Positions 15,778 to 24,779 are shown, counted from the stretch's first letter. The stretch: 49,795 nucleotides of DNA from Pirellula sp. (GCA_021736575.1 JAIPFP010000011.1:1-49795); one strand, 5' to 3'. Notes: generated from the sequence alone by a model not told the origin. Numbers and translations: made by a program.

Positions 15778-17265
15778 ATGAATTTTAACATGAACTCCAT
15801 CCAAACTAACCAATTGCAGGATCGGCTCAATCGTAGACTTTTTATGCGCGGGGGAGCACAGGTTGTAGGAACAGCCGCTCTCGCATCTTTGATGTCGAAC
15901 GATCTCAAAGCCGACATCCAAGGGGCGGGCTTAAAAGATCCTATCGGCTTGCCTGGCTTTCCAAACCATCCGCCCAAGGCCAAGCGAATCATCTATTTGT
16001 TTCAATCGGGCGCACCGTCGCAGATGGATCTCTTCGATCCAAAGCCTTTGATGAAGGATCGCAAAGGAGAAGATCTACCAGCCTCGATTCGCCAGGGCCA
16101 GCGATTGACCACCATGACTTCCGGGCAGAAGACTTTTCCGGTTGCACCGTCGATATTTGATTTTAAACAACATGGCAAATGCGGGATGTGGATGAGCGAT
16201 TTAATGCCCCACATGTCGACCGTGACCGACAAATTGTGTATGGTTCGATCGATGGTAACCGAAGCGATCAATCACGATCCGGCCATTACCTTTTGTCAAA
16301 CGGGGTCACAGCTAGCTGGGCGACCGAGCATCGGATCTTGGGTCAGCTATGGACTGGGGAGCGAGAATCTCGACTTGCCCGCATACGTCGTCTTGACATC
16401 CTTCGGCAGCGGTCGCAAAGACGATCAACCCCTTTACGATCGGTTGTGGAGCGCTGGCTTTCTCCCCTCAAAACATCAAGGTGTCAAATTTCGTAATCAA
16501 GGAGATGCGGTCCTATATCTCTCCAATCCACCTGGCGTTAGTTCCGACATCAGGCGCGCCACTTTGGATCGCCTGGCAGTTCTTAATGGCGAACACTTTC
16601 ACGAGACACAAGATCCTGAAATCCAAATGAGAATTGCCCAATACGAATTGGCCTTTCGGATGCAATCCAGTGTTCCAGATCTACTTGATTTCGCGAGTGA
16701 GCCCCAGCATGTCCTCGATCTGTACGGCCCCGATGTCAAACGTCCCGGCAGCTACGCGGCGAACTGTTTGTTGGCGCGGCGATTGGCGGAACGCGACGTG
16801 CGATTCATCCAACTCTTTCACATGGGCTGGGACCACCATGGCGGACTCCCCGCAGCGATTCGTGGCCAATGCACGGACACAGATCAAGCGACTGCCGCGT
16901 TGATCAAGGATCTCGAACAACGCGGAATGCTCGACGACACGCTGATCGTCTGGGGTGGAGAATTTGGTCGGACCATCTATTCGCAGGGCGAAATCACGGC
17001 AACGAACTACGGCCGAGATCATCATCCTCGGTGTTTCACCATTTTGATGGCAGGTGCCGGAGTCAAACGCGGGCTTACCTTTGGCGAGACCGATGACTAC
17101 TGTTACAACATCACGCGCGACCCAGTCCATGTGCACGACTTGAATGCAACCATCATGCATCTCTTGGGAGTCCATCACGAACGATTGACGTACAAATACC
17201 AGGGCCGTGATTTTCGATTAACGGACATCCATGGAGTCGTGCGTCACGAACTGCTCGAAGGTTAG
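15778..17265 (+). CDS. DUF1501 protein with Tat signal
   Basis: 495 residues. A twin-arginine signal is visible at RRLFMRGG (19-26), followed by a short hydrophobic region (TAALASLMSN). The body has DUF1501 features: AKRIIYLFQSGAPSQMDLFDPKP, MVRSMVTEAINHDPA, LFHMGWDHHGGLP and the late VWGGEFGRTIYSQ and GRDHHPRCF. The family is related to the alkaline phosphatase/sulfatase superfamily and has conserved Asp/His residues likely to bind metal. Tat export implies folding and cofactor loading in the cytoplasm. It is cotranscribed with the upstream cytochrome/DUF1549/DUF1553 gene. The substrate is not known. Confidence 0.95.
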   Translation: MNFNMNSIQTNQLQDRLNRRLFMRGGAQVVGTAALASLMSNDLKADIQGAGLKDPIGLPGFPNHPPKAKRIIYLFQSGAPSQMDLFDPKPLMKDRKGEDLPASIRQGQRLTTMTSGQKTFPVAPSIFDFKQHGKCGMWMSDLMPHMSTVTDKLCMVRSMVTEAINHDPAITFCQTGSQLAGRPSIGSWVSYGLGSENLDLPAYVVLTSFGSGRKDDQPLYDRLWSAGFLPSKHQGVKFRNQGDAVLYLSNPPGVSSDIRRATLDRLAVLNGEHFHETQDPEIQMRIAQYELAFRMQSSVPDLLDFASEPQHVLDLYGPDVKRPGSYAANCLLARRLAERDVRFIQLFHMGWDHHGGLPAAIRGQCTDTDQATAALIKDLEQRGMLDDTLIVWGGEFGRTIYSQGEITATNYGRDHHPRCFTILMAGAGVKRGLTFGETDDYCYNITRDPVHVHDLNATIMHLLGVHHERLTYKYQGRDFRLTDIHGVVRHELLEG

Positions 17266-17577
17266 TACAAAGCACATCCGCAGATGTTTTTCAACCCAAT
17301 TAGCCGTTGGGCGATAGCCCCGGTTTTCCAATTGCTCGACATTCGTCGCGAACCGGGGCTGTCGCCCTTCGGCTATCCGTTTGTTTCACGCGAAGACTCA
17401 TACCGATGTGCTTAGACGGAGGCAAGCACAGCCCAGACTCTGCCGCCGCAAGCATAATAGCTAGCACTCAATAAAAATTTTAAAACTCCCCTAGCCAAAG
17501 CGGCGCTCGGATTCGTTACACTGGTTGCCTAAGTTTTAGCCCAACATACATATTTCGCTTAGGAATGGAGTCGCAGC
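17266..17577. other. Intergenic region with a long inverted repeat
   Basis: No gene seen. It holds a 24-bp-arm inverted repeat (listed separately) and should carry the promoter for the CsrA-fusion operon in its last 100 bp. The start codon at 17578 follows AATGGAGTCGCAGC, where GGAG is a suitable ribosome-binding site. Confidence 0.5.
17302..17374. repeat. REP-like long inverted repeat
   Basis: Left arm 17302-17325 (AGCCGTTGGGCGATAGCCCC plus GGTT) and right arm 17351-17374 (AACCGGGGCTGTCGCCCTTC plus GGCT) pair over 24 bp with three differences, one of them a possible G-U pair. The loop is 25 bases. It follows the DUF1501 stop by 36 bp and has no T-tract. The form suggests a dispersed palindromic element that may also end or stabilise the upstream transcript. 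Confidence 0.7.
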
Positions 17578-18444
17578 ATGTTAATCTTAGGTCGCCGTGA
17601 AAATCAATCGATTGTCTTTCCGAATTGTGGAATCACCGTCCGCATTCTCGATGTGAATGGACGCGTTGCCAAAGTGGGAATCGAAGCCCCTCGAAGCGTG
17701 GAAATAATGCGAGGCGAACTCGCAGCGACCAGCGCGACATCCGGTCCTGTCGCAGTCCATCCAAGTAGCAATAGCCACACGTACGAACAAGCCTGTGCAC
17801 CAGAGAGCGAGTCTGCATTGCTCCAATTCGAACAGCGACTGGCCGATATCAAATCAAGCCTGCACATTTTCCAGCAATTGCGGGCCGCTGGCGATGAGGC
17901 AAAAGCGGATACCATTCTGTCCAACCTGCTAAATGATTTGGCACACTTGGACAAAGATTGTCTCGATAGTCACGTCGAACAGCCAGAATCTCGCAAGCGG
18001 ATTGCATCGGAATTGGTGTCGGAATCGCCAACCATGTATGACTACTCACCTGCAATTGGCCAGTCGCCCCTTTACATACTTATCGTTAACGCACCGAGCA
18101 ACGTCCAGATTTTCACCCTTCCGGTTGGTAGTTTCCGAGGTTTTCAGGTCTGTACCGTGAACAGCCGATCTGCTGCCTACAAAGCACTCGATTCCAACGA
18201 GCCATTCGATTACATCGTCTGCAATGGAGACTCCACCGTGCTGGATGAACTCGAACTTGCGAGAAAAATTCGATCCAATGACAAGTATGACAGGACGAAA
18301 GTATTCGTTGCAAACGAATCGACTAGTACACTAGAGCAATTAACAAATGCAAAGGAATGCGGTATCGACGGTTGGCTCGCCCACCCCCTCGCTGCACAAG
18401 ATCTTTGGAACCACATCGTCGAAAGCAACCAGCTTGAATCCTAG
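17578..18444 (+). CDS. CsrA-like RNA-binding domain fused to a receiver-like domain
   Basis: 288 residues, far longer than stand-alone CsrA (about 60-75). Residues 1-48 match CsrA: MLILGRRENQSIVF, GITVRILDV, KVGIEAPRSVEIMRGEL, with Arg6/Arg7 and Arg45 at the usual RNA-contact positions. A linker is followed by a helical segment (about 80-125) rich in Leu, Ala and Lys. From about residue 160 the order of strands and helices resembles a response-regulator receiver (LYILIVNAPSNVQIF, FDYIVCNGD, TKVFVANES, GIDGWLAHPLAAQDLW), but the acidic pocket and phosphorylatable Asp are not clearly present; the residue after FDYIVCNG is the only candidate. Inferred role: a post-transcriptional regulator whose RNA binding may be tuned by the C-terminal domain. 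It is first in a run with the HAD and MMPL genes. Confidence 0.8.
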   Translation: MLILGRRENQSIVFPNCGITVRILDVNGRVAKVGIEAPRSVEIMRGELAATSATSGPVAVHPSSNSHTYEQACAPESESALLQFEQRLADIKSSLHIFQQLRAAGDEAKADTILSNLLNDLAHLDKDCLDSHVEQPESRKRIASELVSESPTMYDYSPAIGQSPLYILIVNAPSNVQIFTLPVGSFRGFQVCTVNSRSAAYKALDSNEPFDYIVCNGDSTVLDELELARKIRSNDKYDRTKVFVANESTSTLEQLTNAKECGIDGWLAHPLAAQDLWNHIVESNQLES

Positions 18445-19051
18445 GGACCTCGAACAAATACGTATCTCCAAGGCTATTATCTTTGATTGCGATGGCACCT
18501 TGGTGGATTCGATGCCAGTTCACTTTCTTGCTTGGCACCAAACGATGAGTCGTTATGGAATCGAGTTTCCGGAAGATCGATTCTATGCGCTTGGTGGGAT
18601 GCCCAGTCATCGCATCATCGAGTTGCTCTCGCGGGAGCAGCAGGTCGATGTGGATGCCAATGTGGTTGCCATGGAAAAGGAGCAAGCGTTTTTGGACCGA
18701 ATCGCGATGCTCGTCCCGATCGAAAAGGTCGTTGAAGTAGCTCGTCAAAGCCGTGGGACAAAACCGATCGCGGTCGCAAGCGGTGGCTTTCGCGAAATCG
18801 TCTTACAGCAGTTAACGCAAGTCGCCATGGCCGATTGGTTCGATGCGGTCGTCACCGCCGAAGATACCACGAAACACAAACCGGAACCGGACGTGTTTTT
18901 AGAAGCCGCTCGGCGATTGGGCGTCGAGGCTCAGCATTGCCTTGTTTTCGAAGACGCCGATCTCGGTGTTGAAGCTGCCTTGCGAGCGGGCATGCCATGT
19001 ATTGATGTTCGGACTTTCTTTAGCCCTCGCCGTTTTGCAATCGGTATTTAG
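18434..19051 (+). CDS. HAD-superfamily hydrolase, beta-phosphoglucomutase/phosphatase-like
   Basis: 205 residues if it starts at the TTG at 18434, which overlaps the end of the CsrA-fusion gene; no ATG lies near the conserved core, and an ATG at 18347 would add 29 unrelated residues. Motif I is DCDGTLVDS, motif II lies in PIAVASGG, the motif-III lysine is in KHKPEPD, and motif IV is FEDADLGVEAA. A helical cap domain (PVHFLAWHQTMSRYGI onward) follows motif I, as in beta-phosphoglucomutase and related sugar phosphatases. Cytoplasmic Mg2+-dependent phosphotransfer is expected; the substrate is unknown. It ends 5 bp before the MMPL gene. Confidence 0.85.
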   Translation: MNPRDLEQIRISKAIIFDCDGTLVDSMPVHFLAWHQTMSRYGIEFPEDRFYALGGMPSHRIIELLSREQQVDVDANVVAMEKEQAFLDRIAMLVPIEKVVEVARQSRGTKPIAVASGGFREIVLQQLTQVAMADWFDAVVTAEDTTKHKPEPDVFLEAARRLGVEAQHCLVFEDADLGVEAALRAGMPCIDVRTFFSPRRFAIGI

Positions 19052-19056
19052 AATCA

Positions 19057-21384
19057 ATGATTCGTTGGCGTTGGATTTTTTTCGCGATCAGCATGCTTGT
19101 GCTTGTACTCGCCTGGCCTGCCTCACAACGACTCCACCTTGACCGATCGCTGGTTCGGATGTTTTCGCCGAACGATCCGATTCGACGAAACTTCGAAGTG
19201 TTGCAAGAGCAGTTCGGAGTTTCGGATCTTGTTGTCTTCGCCTACCGAGACCCTGACCTTTGGAAAACCGACGGGAGCGGCATTGAACGTCTCATGGCCA
19301 TCCGCCAGAAAGTCGAAGCGATTCCTGGCGTCGCGATCGCCATGGATTTGTCCAAGATCGACCAGATGTTAGAGCAACTGGAAAAACCGCTATCTCTCTT
19401 TGGCTCGTTAGGCAAACCCTCGGGGCATCCACTGCTGGATCCAAAAAGTGAGTTGTCTAAAAAGTTCAAATCGATCTTCGAAGGGCAAACCCATAGCCGA
19501 GACAGCGACCTAGTAGCGATAGCCTGTTTGCTTGCTCCCTCCGATCAACCTGGGACGTCGAACTCCAAAACGCTAGCCGAACTTCGTGCTCTTGGCAATT
19601 CACTACCGCAAGCATTTGGCGTGTCGGTTGCATTGCAAGTTGGACAGCCAGTCATGGTGGAGGAGGGCTTCGAAGCGATCGAACTCGACGGAAAGCGACT
19701 CGGCATTTTTTCTGCCATCAGCTTATCGCTATTGATCTTGATCGGATTTCGCTCGGTGCGTTGGGCAATCATCACCATTGCGGTCGTTCAGTGGTCGTTG
19801 ATCGTGACACGAGGCTTGCTCGTCTGGTTGGCCTGGGAATTAACGATGGTCTCGTCAATGCTTTCGTCGATCGTGACGGTGATCGGCGTGGCAACGACCA
19901 TGCATTGGATGCTAGGTTATCGTTATACCATGGAATCGAATTTGACTCCTGAACAAGCGCTTCGCCAATCGATGAGAGATCTTTGGAGACCGATCGTGTG
20001 GGCTTGTATCACGGACGCGATCGGGTTTGCCTCATTGATGTTTGCCAAAGTCGGACCGGTGCAAGACTACGGATGCATGATGGCCATTGCATCGTTGGTG
20101 GTTATGGTCGGCATTTTCGTCCTAGTCCCAACAATGGCCTTGGTTCCATTAGCGCCGACGTTCATTGCGAAGCCGTTGGGGCTTTCATTCGAACTCTTTC
20201 CGATCCCGGGCGACGAACAATTGCGCCGTCTGCTCCGATCGCTTTTAGCTGTTTCGCTAAGATGGCCGGGATCGATTGTGTGTGCAGCGTTGATCTTGGC
20301 GGGGCTTGCGATTTGGGGATCGTTGCGACTGCAGGTCGAGACCGACTTCATCAAGAACTTTAAACCGGACACTCCGCTGGTGGTTGCCTACCAAGCGGTC
20401 GAAAAGGAGTTAGGTGGTGCGGGCGTTTGGGATGTTGTTTTGCCAGCCCCACAGGTCCTGACACAGCGGTACCTGGATGAAGTACTGGGGCTGGAGCAGC
20501 GACTCGTTGCGATCGAAATTCCTGGCGACCCGCCATTGCGACTGAGCAAGGTGACGAGTTTTGCGGATGCGGATGCGGCAGCAACGTCGTCACCGATTCT
20601 ACGTGCCTTGCCGATCGAAGCGAGGTTGGCGGGTATGCGGCAGGTAATGGGCGAGTTTGTGGATACCCTCATCACCAAGCAAAAAGGGGATGAGCGAAAT
20701 TTGCGAATCATGCTTCGGTCACGCGAGCAATCGGAATCCGTTCAGAAGGAGCGACTCATTGCGGAAGTGAGACACGCAGTCGAGGAAACGATGCGAACGG
20801 AATCTTGGCGATCGGCTTTGAAGCGGGGTGCGACAGCCACGGTATCCGGATACTACGTTCTGTTATCGGAATTGGTTAGCAGTGTGGTAGCGGATCAATG
20901 GCGTTGCTTTGCGGTCGCAACATTGGGGATATGGATCGCCATGGCAATCGCCTTGAGAAGTCCATGGTTTGCGATGTTGTCGATTTTGCCAAATGCTCTA
21001 CCCAGTTTTTGCATTCTGGGGTGGATGGGATGGATGGGAATGCGGGTAAATTTGGGGGCTGCAATGATTGCTGCGGTTTCGATGGGACTAAGTGTCGATT
21101 CGTCGTTGCACTATTTAATAAGGTTTCAGCGTGAGCGAGCACGTGGGAAGACATTTTTTGATGCGTTGGAGTCCGCACAGTCTGAGATAGGGATGGCGAT
21201 GTTGCTATCGACTTTAGCGTTGGTCGTAGGTTTTGGGGCGTTGGCGACAAGTGATTTCTTGCCAACGGTGGTATTTGGAACGACAGCGGCGATTAGCATG
21301 CTTGGGGGTTTGCTGGGAAATCTGTTTATTCTGCCGTCCTTGTTGGCCGTTGGAGTTGCAGGTCGCACTGAATCGCGAATGTGA
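19057..21384 (+). CDS. MMPL/RND-family membrane exporter
   Basis: 775 residues. The layout is a duplicated RND unit: one N-terminal membrane segment, a large extracytoplasmic loop (about 30-210), five to six membrane segments (about 210-400), a seventh segment (ILAGLAIWGSLRL), a second loop (about 425-610), and a terminal membrane block with GLSVDSSLHYLIRF, which resembles the conserved fourth-helix region of MMPL proteins. Such proteins move lipids, hopanoids or other hydrophobic compounds using the proton gradient. There is no membrane fusion protein next to it. Placed last in the operon with the CsrA fusion and HAD phosphatase, which gives no direct hint of cargo. Confidence 0.85.
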   Translation: MIRWRWIFFAISMLVLVLAWPASQRLHLDRSLVRMFSPNDPIRRNFEVLQEQFGVSDLVVFAYRDPDLWKTDGSGIERLMAIRQKVEAIPGVAIAMDLSKIDQMLEQLEKPLSLFGSLGKPSGHPLLDPKSELSKKFKSIFEGQTHSRDSDLVAIACLLAPSDQPGTSNSKTLAELRALGNSLPQAFGVSVALQVGQPVMVEEGFEAIELDGKRLGIFSAISLSLLILIGFRSVRWAIITIAVVQWSLIVTRGLLVWLAWELTMVSSMLSSIVTVIGVATTMHWMLGYRYTMESNLTPEQALRQSMRDLWRPIVWACITDAIGFASLMFAKVGPVQDYGCMMAIASLVVMVGIFVLVPTMALVPLAPTFIAKPLGLSFELFPIPGDEQLRRLLRSLLAVSLRWPGSIVCAALILAGLAIWGSLRLQVETDFIKNFKPDTPLVVAYQAVEKELGGAGVWDVVLPAPQVLTQRYLDEVLGLEQRLVAIEIPGDPPLRLSKVTSFADADAAATSSPILRALPIEARLAGMRQVMGEFVDTLITKQKGDERNLRIMLRSREQSESVQKERLIAEVRHAVEETMRTESWRSALKRGATATVSGYYVLLSELVSSVVADQWRCFAVATLGIWIAMAIALRSPWFAMLSILPNALPSFCILGWMGWMGMRVNLGAAMIAAVSMGLSVDSSLHYLIRFQRERARGKTFFDALESAQSEIGMAMLLSTLALVVGFGALATSDFLPTVVFGTTAAISMLGGLLGNLFILPSLLAVGVAGRTESRM

Positions 21385-21463
21385 TTTGGACGGCAAATCG
21401 AAAACCTTAGCGCAAAGTTCATTTGGGGGTGGACGAGAACGCGAAGCTGAGTACTATTTACCT

Positions 21464-21537
<74 letters not shown>

Positions 21538-21582
21538 CTTCTCTGTTTGGTTAGGAAACTGACCGCAGTAGGTTATTCGATT

Positions 21583-21622
21583 AAGCCGGTGTCTTGCAGC
21601 AACGCAAAACACCGGCTTTTTT
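21583..21622 (+). terminator. Intrinsic terminator after the tRNA
   Basis: AAGCCGGTGT (21583-21592) pairs perfectly with ACACCGGCTT (21609-21618), giving a 10-bp GC-rich stem, followed by a run of six T residues (21617-21622). It is the clearest intrinsic terminator in the window and ends the tRNA transcript. Confidence 0.85.
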
Positions 21623-21740
21623 CATATTTTCCTGCAATCTTCCACGTCTCGACCACTCTCCAGAGACTCGATTTCCGGTCGCAACTCTCCCCAAATCAGC
21701 CCCTCTCTGGGGGCCGATCAGAGACAACGACTCTCAGAGT

Positions 21741-21873
21741 CTCTGGGTTATGAAAACAGCTGGGTTAACGACTCTGGGTTATGAAATGTCTGCCTGACAG
21801 CACTTTCTTTTCCGCCCATTGATTTGCCTCACTAGGTGGACCAAAGTTGCGAAGTTTGGCTCTGGGTTATGGA
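21741..21873. repeat. Short direct repeats CTCTGGGTTATG(A/G)A
   Basis: Exact copies of CTCTGGGTTATGAAA are at 21741-21755 and 21772-21786, and CTCTGGGTTATGGA occurs at 21860-21873. The last copy is part of a longer stretch shared with position 39481. They are noncoding and probably remnants of a dispersed repeat. Confidence 0.5.
21828..21873 (+). repeat. Copy 1 of a dispersed 45-bp repeat
   Basis: CTCACTAGGTGGACCAAAGT and the next 26 bases align along their length with 39481-39525 (shared blocks CTCACTA-GTGG, AGTTGCGAA, CTGGGT-ATGG). Noncoding in both places. Confidence 0.55.
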
Positions 21874-22095
21874 TCGCCCCTCGCGAAACCCATCGCCCAG
21901 CGTACAAACGGTGCTCTGGTCGGAAACCTTCAAGCCATGAGGTGCACTAAAGGCTAAACTTATGGTGCTTTGTCGCCGGCAAATCTGTGCGTAGATGTGC
22001 ACAATTGGATCGCCATTTCGATCTGGACAACTCAGTCGCTGGTGCGTCGCATCTTCGGTCGACGACGATGAAGCAGGCGAGGAGAATCGAAATAC

Positions 22096-22995
22096 GTGAA
22101 AAACAGCCAATCGCGAAACCATAAACTTCCGACGATCGACGTCCAAGCCTTTTACGCAGGTAACCATCGGGACCGAGCGGTTCCGTACTCTGCACATCTG
22201 TCTAGGCTAACAACGAAACAGACGCTGCGATTCGAATCCAGCGGCGAGAAGCACAATTTCAATTTCCAAATAGCGCAGGCGATTCCTACTGAATGGCAGT
22301 CAGGAATGCATCGCGGCATTGATGTTGTTGCTCCGGGGCATGTCAGTCTAAACGCCGCACAAGAAAGCTTCCGTTGTTCTGTTGCACCAGTCACGGATGC
22401 TGTTTCATTGCACGTACAAATCAGCACGGATTGGATAAGGGAAATTCGTGAACGGGAATCGAAGCGAGTGGGGAATGCGTCAGGAGAGTTGAAGCCCATG
22501 ATTGCGGCCTGGCACAGAAGATTGGCAGAGCTGTCTACCAGATTGTCTATAGCTTTATCACGCACAGCTTGCTCGAATGCACTTCAATCAGAAGAGCTCT
22601 TGATGGAAATCGCGGTTGAGCTGATTTGCCATTCAGAGCCACGCTCTATTGAGGTGATGCCAAACGGAAAACTCTCTACGTCGTCGTTAAGTCGGGTTCT
22701 TGAATATCTCCAAGATCAGCTCCATCTACAACACTCGCTGGAGAAATTAGCAGCGGTCGCGGGTTACAGCCCGTTTCATTTCGCGAGACTTTTCAAAACG
22801 ACGGTAGGCGTTTCACCACACCAATACTTAACGCAACAAAGAATTCAGCAATCGCAGTTCCTGTTAAGTGATATTTCCTTGCCGATCACGACCATAGCGA
22901 CAGGTCTCGGTTTTGACAGTTCGAGTCACTTCGCTGCTACCTTTCGCCAAGTCACGGGCATGTCTCCTACTTCGTTTCGTGCAGCGTTTTCTTAG
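22096..22995 (+). CDS. AraC/XylS-family transcriptional regulator
   Basis: 299 residues from a GTG at 22096, preceded by AGGAG at 22080-22084. The C-terminal 100 residues form the double helix-turn-helix of AraC regulators: LEKLAAVAGYSPFHFARLFKTTVGVSPHQYL, then ITTIATGLGFDSSSHFAATFRQVTGMSPTSFR. The N-terminal 180 residues should sense a ligand; they do not show a clear cupin motif. The gene lies just upstream of two short-chain dehydrogenases on the same strand, so these are the likely regulon. The 121-bp gap after it probably contains their promoter. Confidence 0.92.
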   Translation: MKNSQSRNHKLPTIDVQAFYAGNHRDRAVPYSAHLSRLTTKQTLRFESSGEKHNFNFQIAQAIPTEWQSGMHRGIDVVAPGHVSLNAAQESFRCSVAPVTDAVSLHVQISTDWIREIRERESKRVGNASGELKPMIAAWHRRLAELSTRLSIALSRTACSNALQSEELLMEIAVELICHSEPRSIEVMPNGKLSTSSLSRVLEYLQDQLHLQHSLEKLAAVAGYSPFHFARLFKTTVGVSPHQYLTQQRIQQSQFLLSDISLPITTIATGLGFDSSSHFAATFRQVTGMSPTSFRAAFS

Positions 22996-23116
22996 AGATG
23001 GCCATCCGTTGCTCCATCGAGCTCCAAGCTGAGATAGCAAGATTTTGATAGTCGCTCTTTTACATAGTCTGTAAAATGACGGGCTATTTTCCAATCTGAT
23101 CAAGGGTGATATCGAA

Positions 23117-23884
23117 ATGGCAATCGACAAGTACTTTTCTCTCCACGGTCAAAGCGCGGTCGTCACGGGTGGAGGCAATGGAATTGGCAAGGCAATTTGC
23201 CTGATGTTTGCCGAGTTCGGTGCACACATCGCATGTACGGATCTCAGCATGGAAGACGCCGAACTCGTGGCTCAAGAATGTCGAAAATTTGGAGTTCGAG
23301 CGATTGCTGCCAAATGCGATGTGACTAGCGAAGAGGATCGTGAAAGAGTTGTCGAGCTTGCCTTATCACAGTTGGGCAAGATCTCGATCCTCGTCAACAA
23401 CGCAGGCGGGGGCGGCCCAAAGCCCTTTGATATGCCAATGGGCGACTTTGAATGGGCTTTTCAACTCAATCTATTCTCTGTTTTTCGGCTGTGCCAACTT
23501 TGCGTCCCAGCCATGCGCGATAGTGGCGGTGGAGCAATCATCAATATCAGTTCCATGGCAGGGCAGAACAAAAACCAACGCATGTGCTCCTATGCATCTT
23601 CGAAAGCGGCGGTTGACCATCTCACGCGCAACATGGCATTCGATTTAGGTCAACACAACATTCGAGTCAACGCGATTGCCCCAGGTGCCATCCGTACGAC
23701 GGCGCTTGAGAAAGTCTTAACACCCGACGTGGAGAAAGCGATGCTCAAGCATACGCCGCTTGGAAGGCTTGGAGAAGGAACCGATATCGCTGCTGCGGCG
23801 GTCTATCTCGCATCGCCCGCTTCTGCCTGGGTTAGCGGCCAAGTCCTCACGGTAAGTGGCGGCGGCGTTCAAGAGCTCGACTAG
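23117..23884 (+). CDS. hdhA-like: Short-chain dehydrogenase very similar to 7-alpha-hydroxysteroid dehydrogenase
   Basis: 255 residues, the length of E. coli HdhA. The cofactor motif is TGGGNGIG (17-24), then NNAG (94-97), and the catalytic Ser146, Tyr159 and Lys163 have the same numbers as in the E. coli enzyme. Recalled similarity to HdhA is high and includes NNAGGGGPKPFDMPM and the C-terminal WVSGQVLTVSGGGVQEL. The enzyme should oxidise or reduce a secondary alcohol with NAD(P). A real steroid substrate is not shown; an environmental bacterium may use it on another alicyclic alcohol. ATG 23117 has AAGGGTGAT upstream. It is followed 48 bp later by a second dehydrogenase. Confidence 0.88.
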   Translation: MAIDKYFSLHGQSAVVTGGGNGIGKAICLMFAEFGAHIACTDLSMEDAELVAQECRKFGVRAIAAKCDVTSEEDRERVVELALSQLGKISILVNNAGGGGPKPFDMPMGDFEWAFQLNLFSVFRLCQLCVPAMRDSGGGAIINISSMAGQNKNQRMCSYASSKAAVDHLTRNMAFDLGQHNIRVNAIAPGAIRTTALEKVLTPDVEKAMLKHTPLGRLGEGTDIAAAAVYLASPASAWVSGQVLTVSGGGVQELD

Positions 23885-23932
23885 GCTTTGAATTCAGACT
23901 TCTACTAAATCACTACCAACAAGGAACCCTCT

Positions 23933-24730
23933 ATGTCATTCAATCCGTTTGCTGACTTCTCAATGGAAGGCCACGTTGCCTTGATCACCGGTGGCGCTCA
24001 GAACATTGGAGAAGCGATCGCGAGGACGTTCGCGGGCGCTGGAGCCAATGTGCTGATCGCGGACCTCAACGGTGACAAAGCTATTGAAACTGCTCGTAAC
24101 ATACAGCAGCAAACTGGTTCGAAGATCTTTGGCATGAAGTGCGATGTTACCAAGGCCGAGGATATTAAGGCATGCGTCGATAAGGCGGTTGAACATTTCG
24201 GTGGGTTATCAACCTTGGTAAACAACGTTGGTTGGGGACAGGCCAATCCTGATCCCATTGCAGTGAGCGATGATGATATGATCGCGTCCTATCGACTGAA
24301 TACACTTAGCGCACTGCGAATGGTTGAAGCAGCCGCACCTTACTTGCGTCAAGCAAAAAATGCGTCGATCACCAACTCTGGATCGATGGTTGGGTTGCTG
24401 CCTGCCTTCGATTTCTTAGCATACAGTTCGGCCAAAGCTGCCTTGAATCACATGATGCTTGGACTTGCCCACTCATTCGCTAAGTCGGTTCGGATCAACA
24501 CCGTCGTCATCGGCACGGTTCTAACCGAAGGTTATGCAGCAGCAGGCCTGGACGCCAAGACGCAAGAGAGGCTTACGAATCCGGATAACTTAACGGGCCG
24601 CAGTGGTACACCGCAGGATGTAGCAAACACTTTCCTTTGGTTGGCCTCTCCGGCTGGCTCTTGGGTAAGTGGTCAGACGATCCAGGTCGCAGGAGGCCCG
24701 AAGAGGGTTCGCTTGATCCCTGAAGACTAA
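23933..24730 (+). CDS. Short-chain dehydrogenase/reductase
   Basis: 265 residues. The cofactor motif is TGGAQNIG (19-26), the second motif is NNVG rather than NNAG (97-100), and the catalytic group is Ser149/Ser151, Tyr164 and Lys168. The C-terminus SWVSGQTIQVAGGPKRV is typical of classical SDRs. AAGGA lies about 8 bases before ATG 23933. It is probably cotranscribed with the hdhA-like gene and controlled by the upstream AraC regulator. Two SDRs together suggest successive or opposite steps on one hydroxyl/keto compound, but no substrate can be named. Confidence 0.88.
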   Translation: MSFNPFADFSMEGHVALITGGAQNIGEAIARTFAGAGANVLIADLNGDKAIETARNIQQQTGSKIFGMKCDVTKAEDIKACVDKAVEHFGGLSTLVNNVGWGQANPDPIAVSDDDMIASYRLNTLSALRMVEAAAPYLRQAKNASITNSGSMVGLLPAFDFLAYSSAKAALNHMMLGLAHSFAKSVRINTVVIGTVLTEGYAAAGLDAKTQERLTNPDNLTGRSGTPQDVANTFLWLASPAGSWVSGQTIQVAGGPKRVRLIPED

Positions 24731-24779
24731 TCTACAAACTGCTGGGGTCGATACCATAGTATCGCTGAATCGATGATGG

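Larger units (their letters stand above)
21538..22095. other. Intergenic region with terminator and short repeats
   Basis: No gene seen. From left to right it holds the tRNA terminator (21583-21622), a cluster of short palindromes such as GACTCT-C-AGAGTC (21730-21742), a direct repeat CTCTGGGTTATGAAA at 21741-21755 and 21772-21786, a related copy at 21860, and a 46-bp stretch shared with 39481-39525. The last 100 bp should hold the promoter of the AraC-type gene. Confidence 0.5.

Noticed and set aside
23117-23884. Claim that the organism degrades bile acids
   Set aside because: Sequence similarity to 7-alpha-hydroxysteroid dehydrogenase and to choloylglycine hydrolases is not enough; both families have broad substrate ranges.
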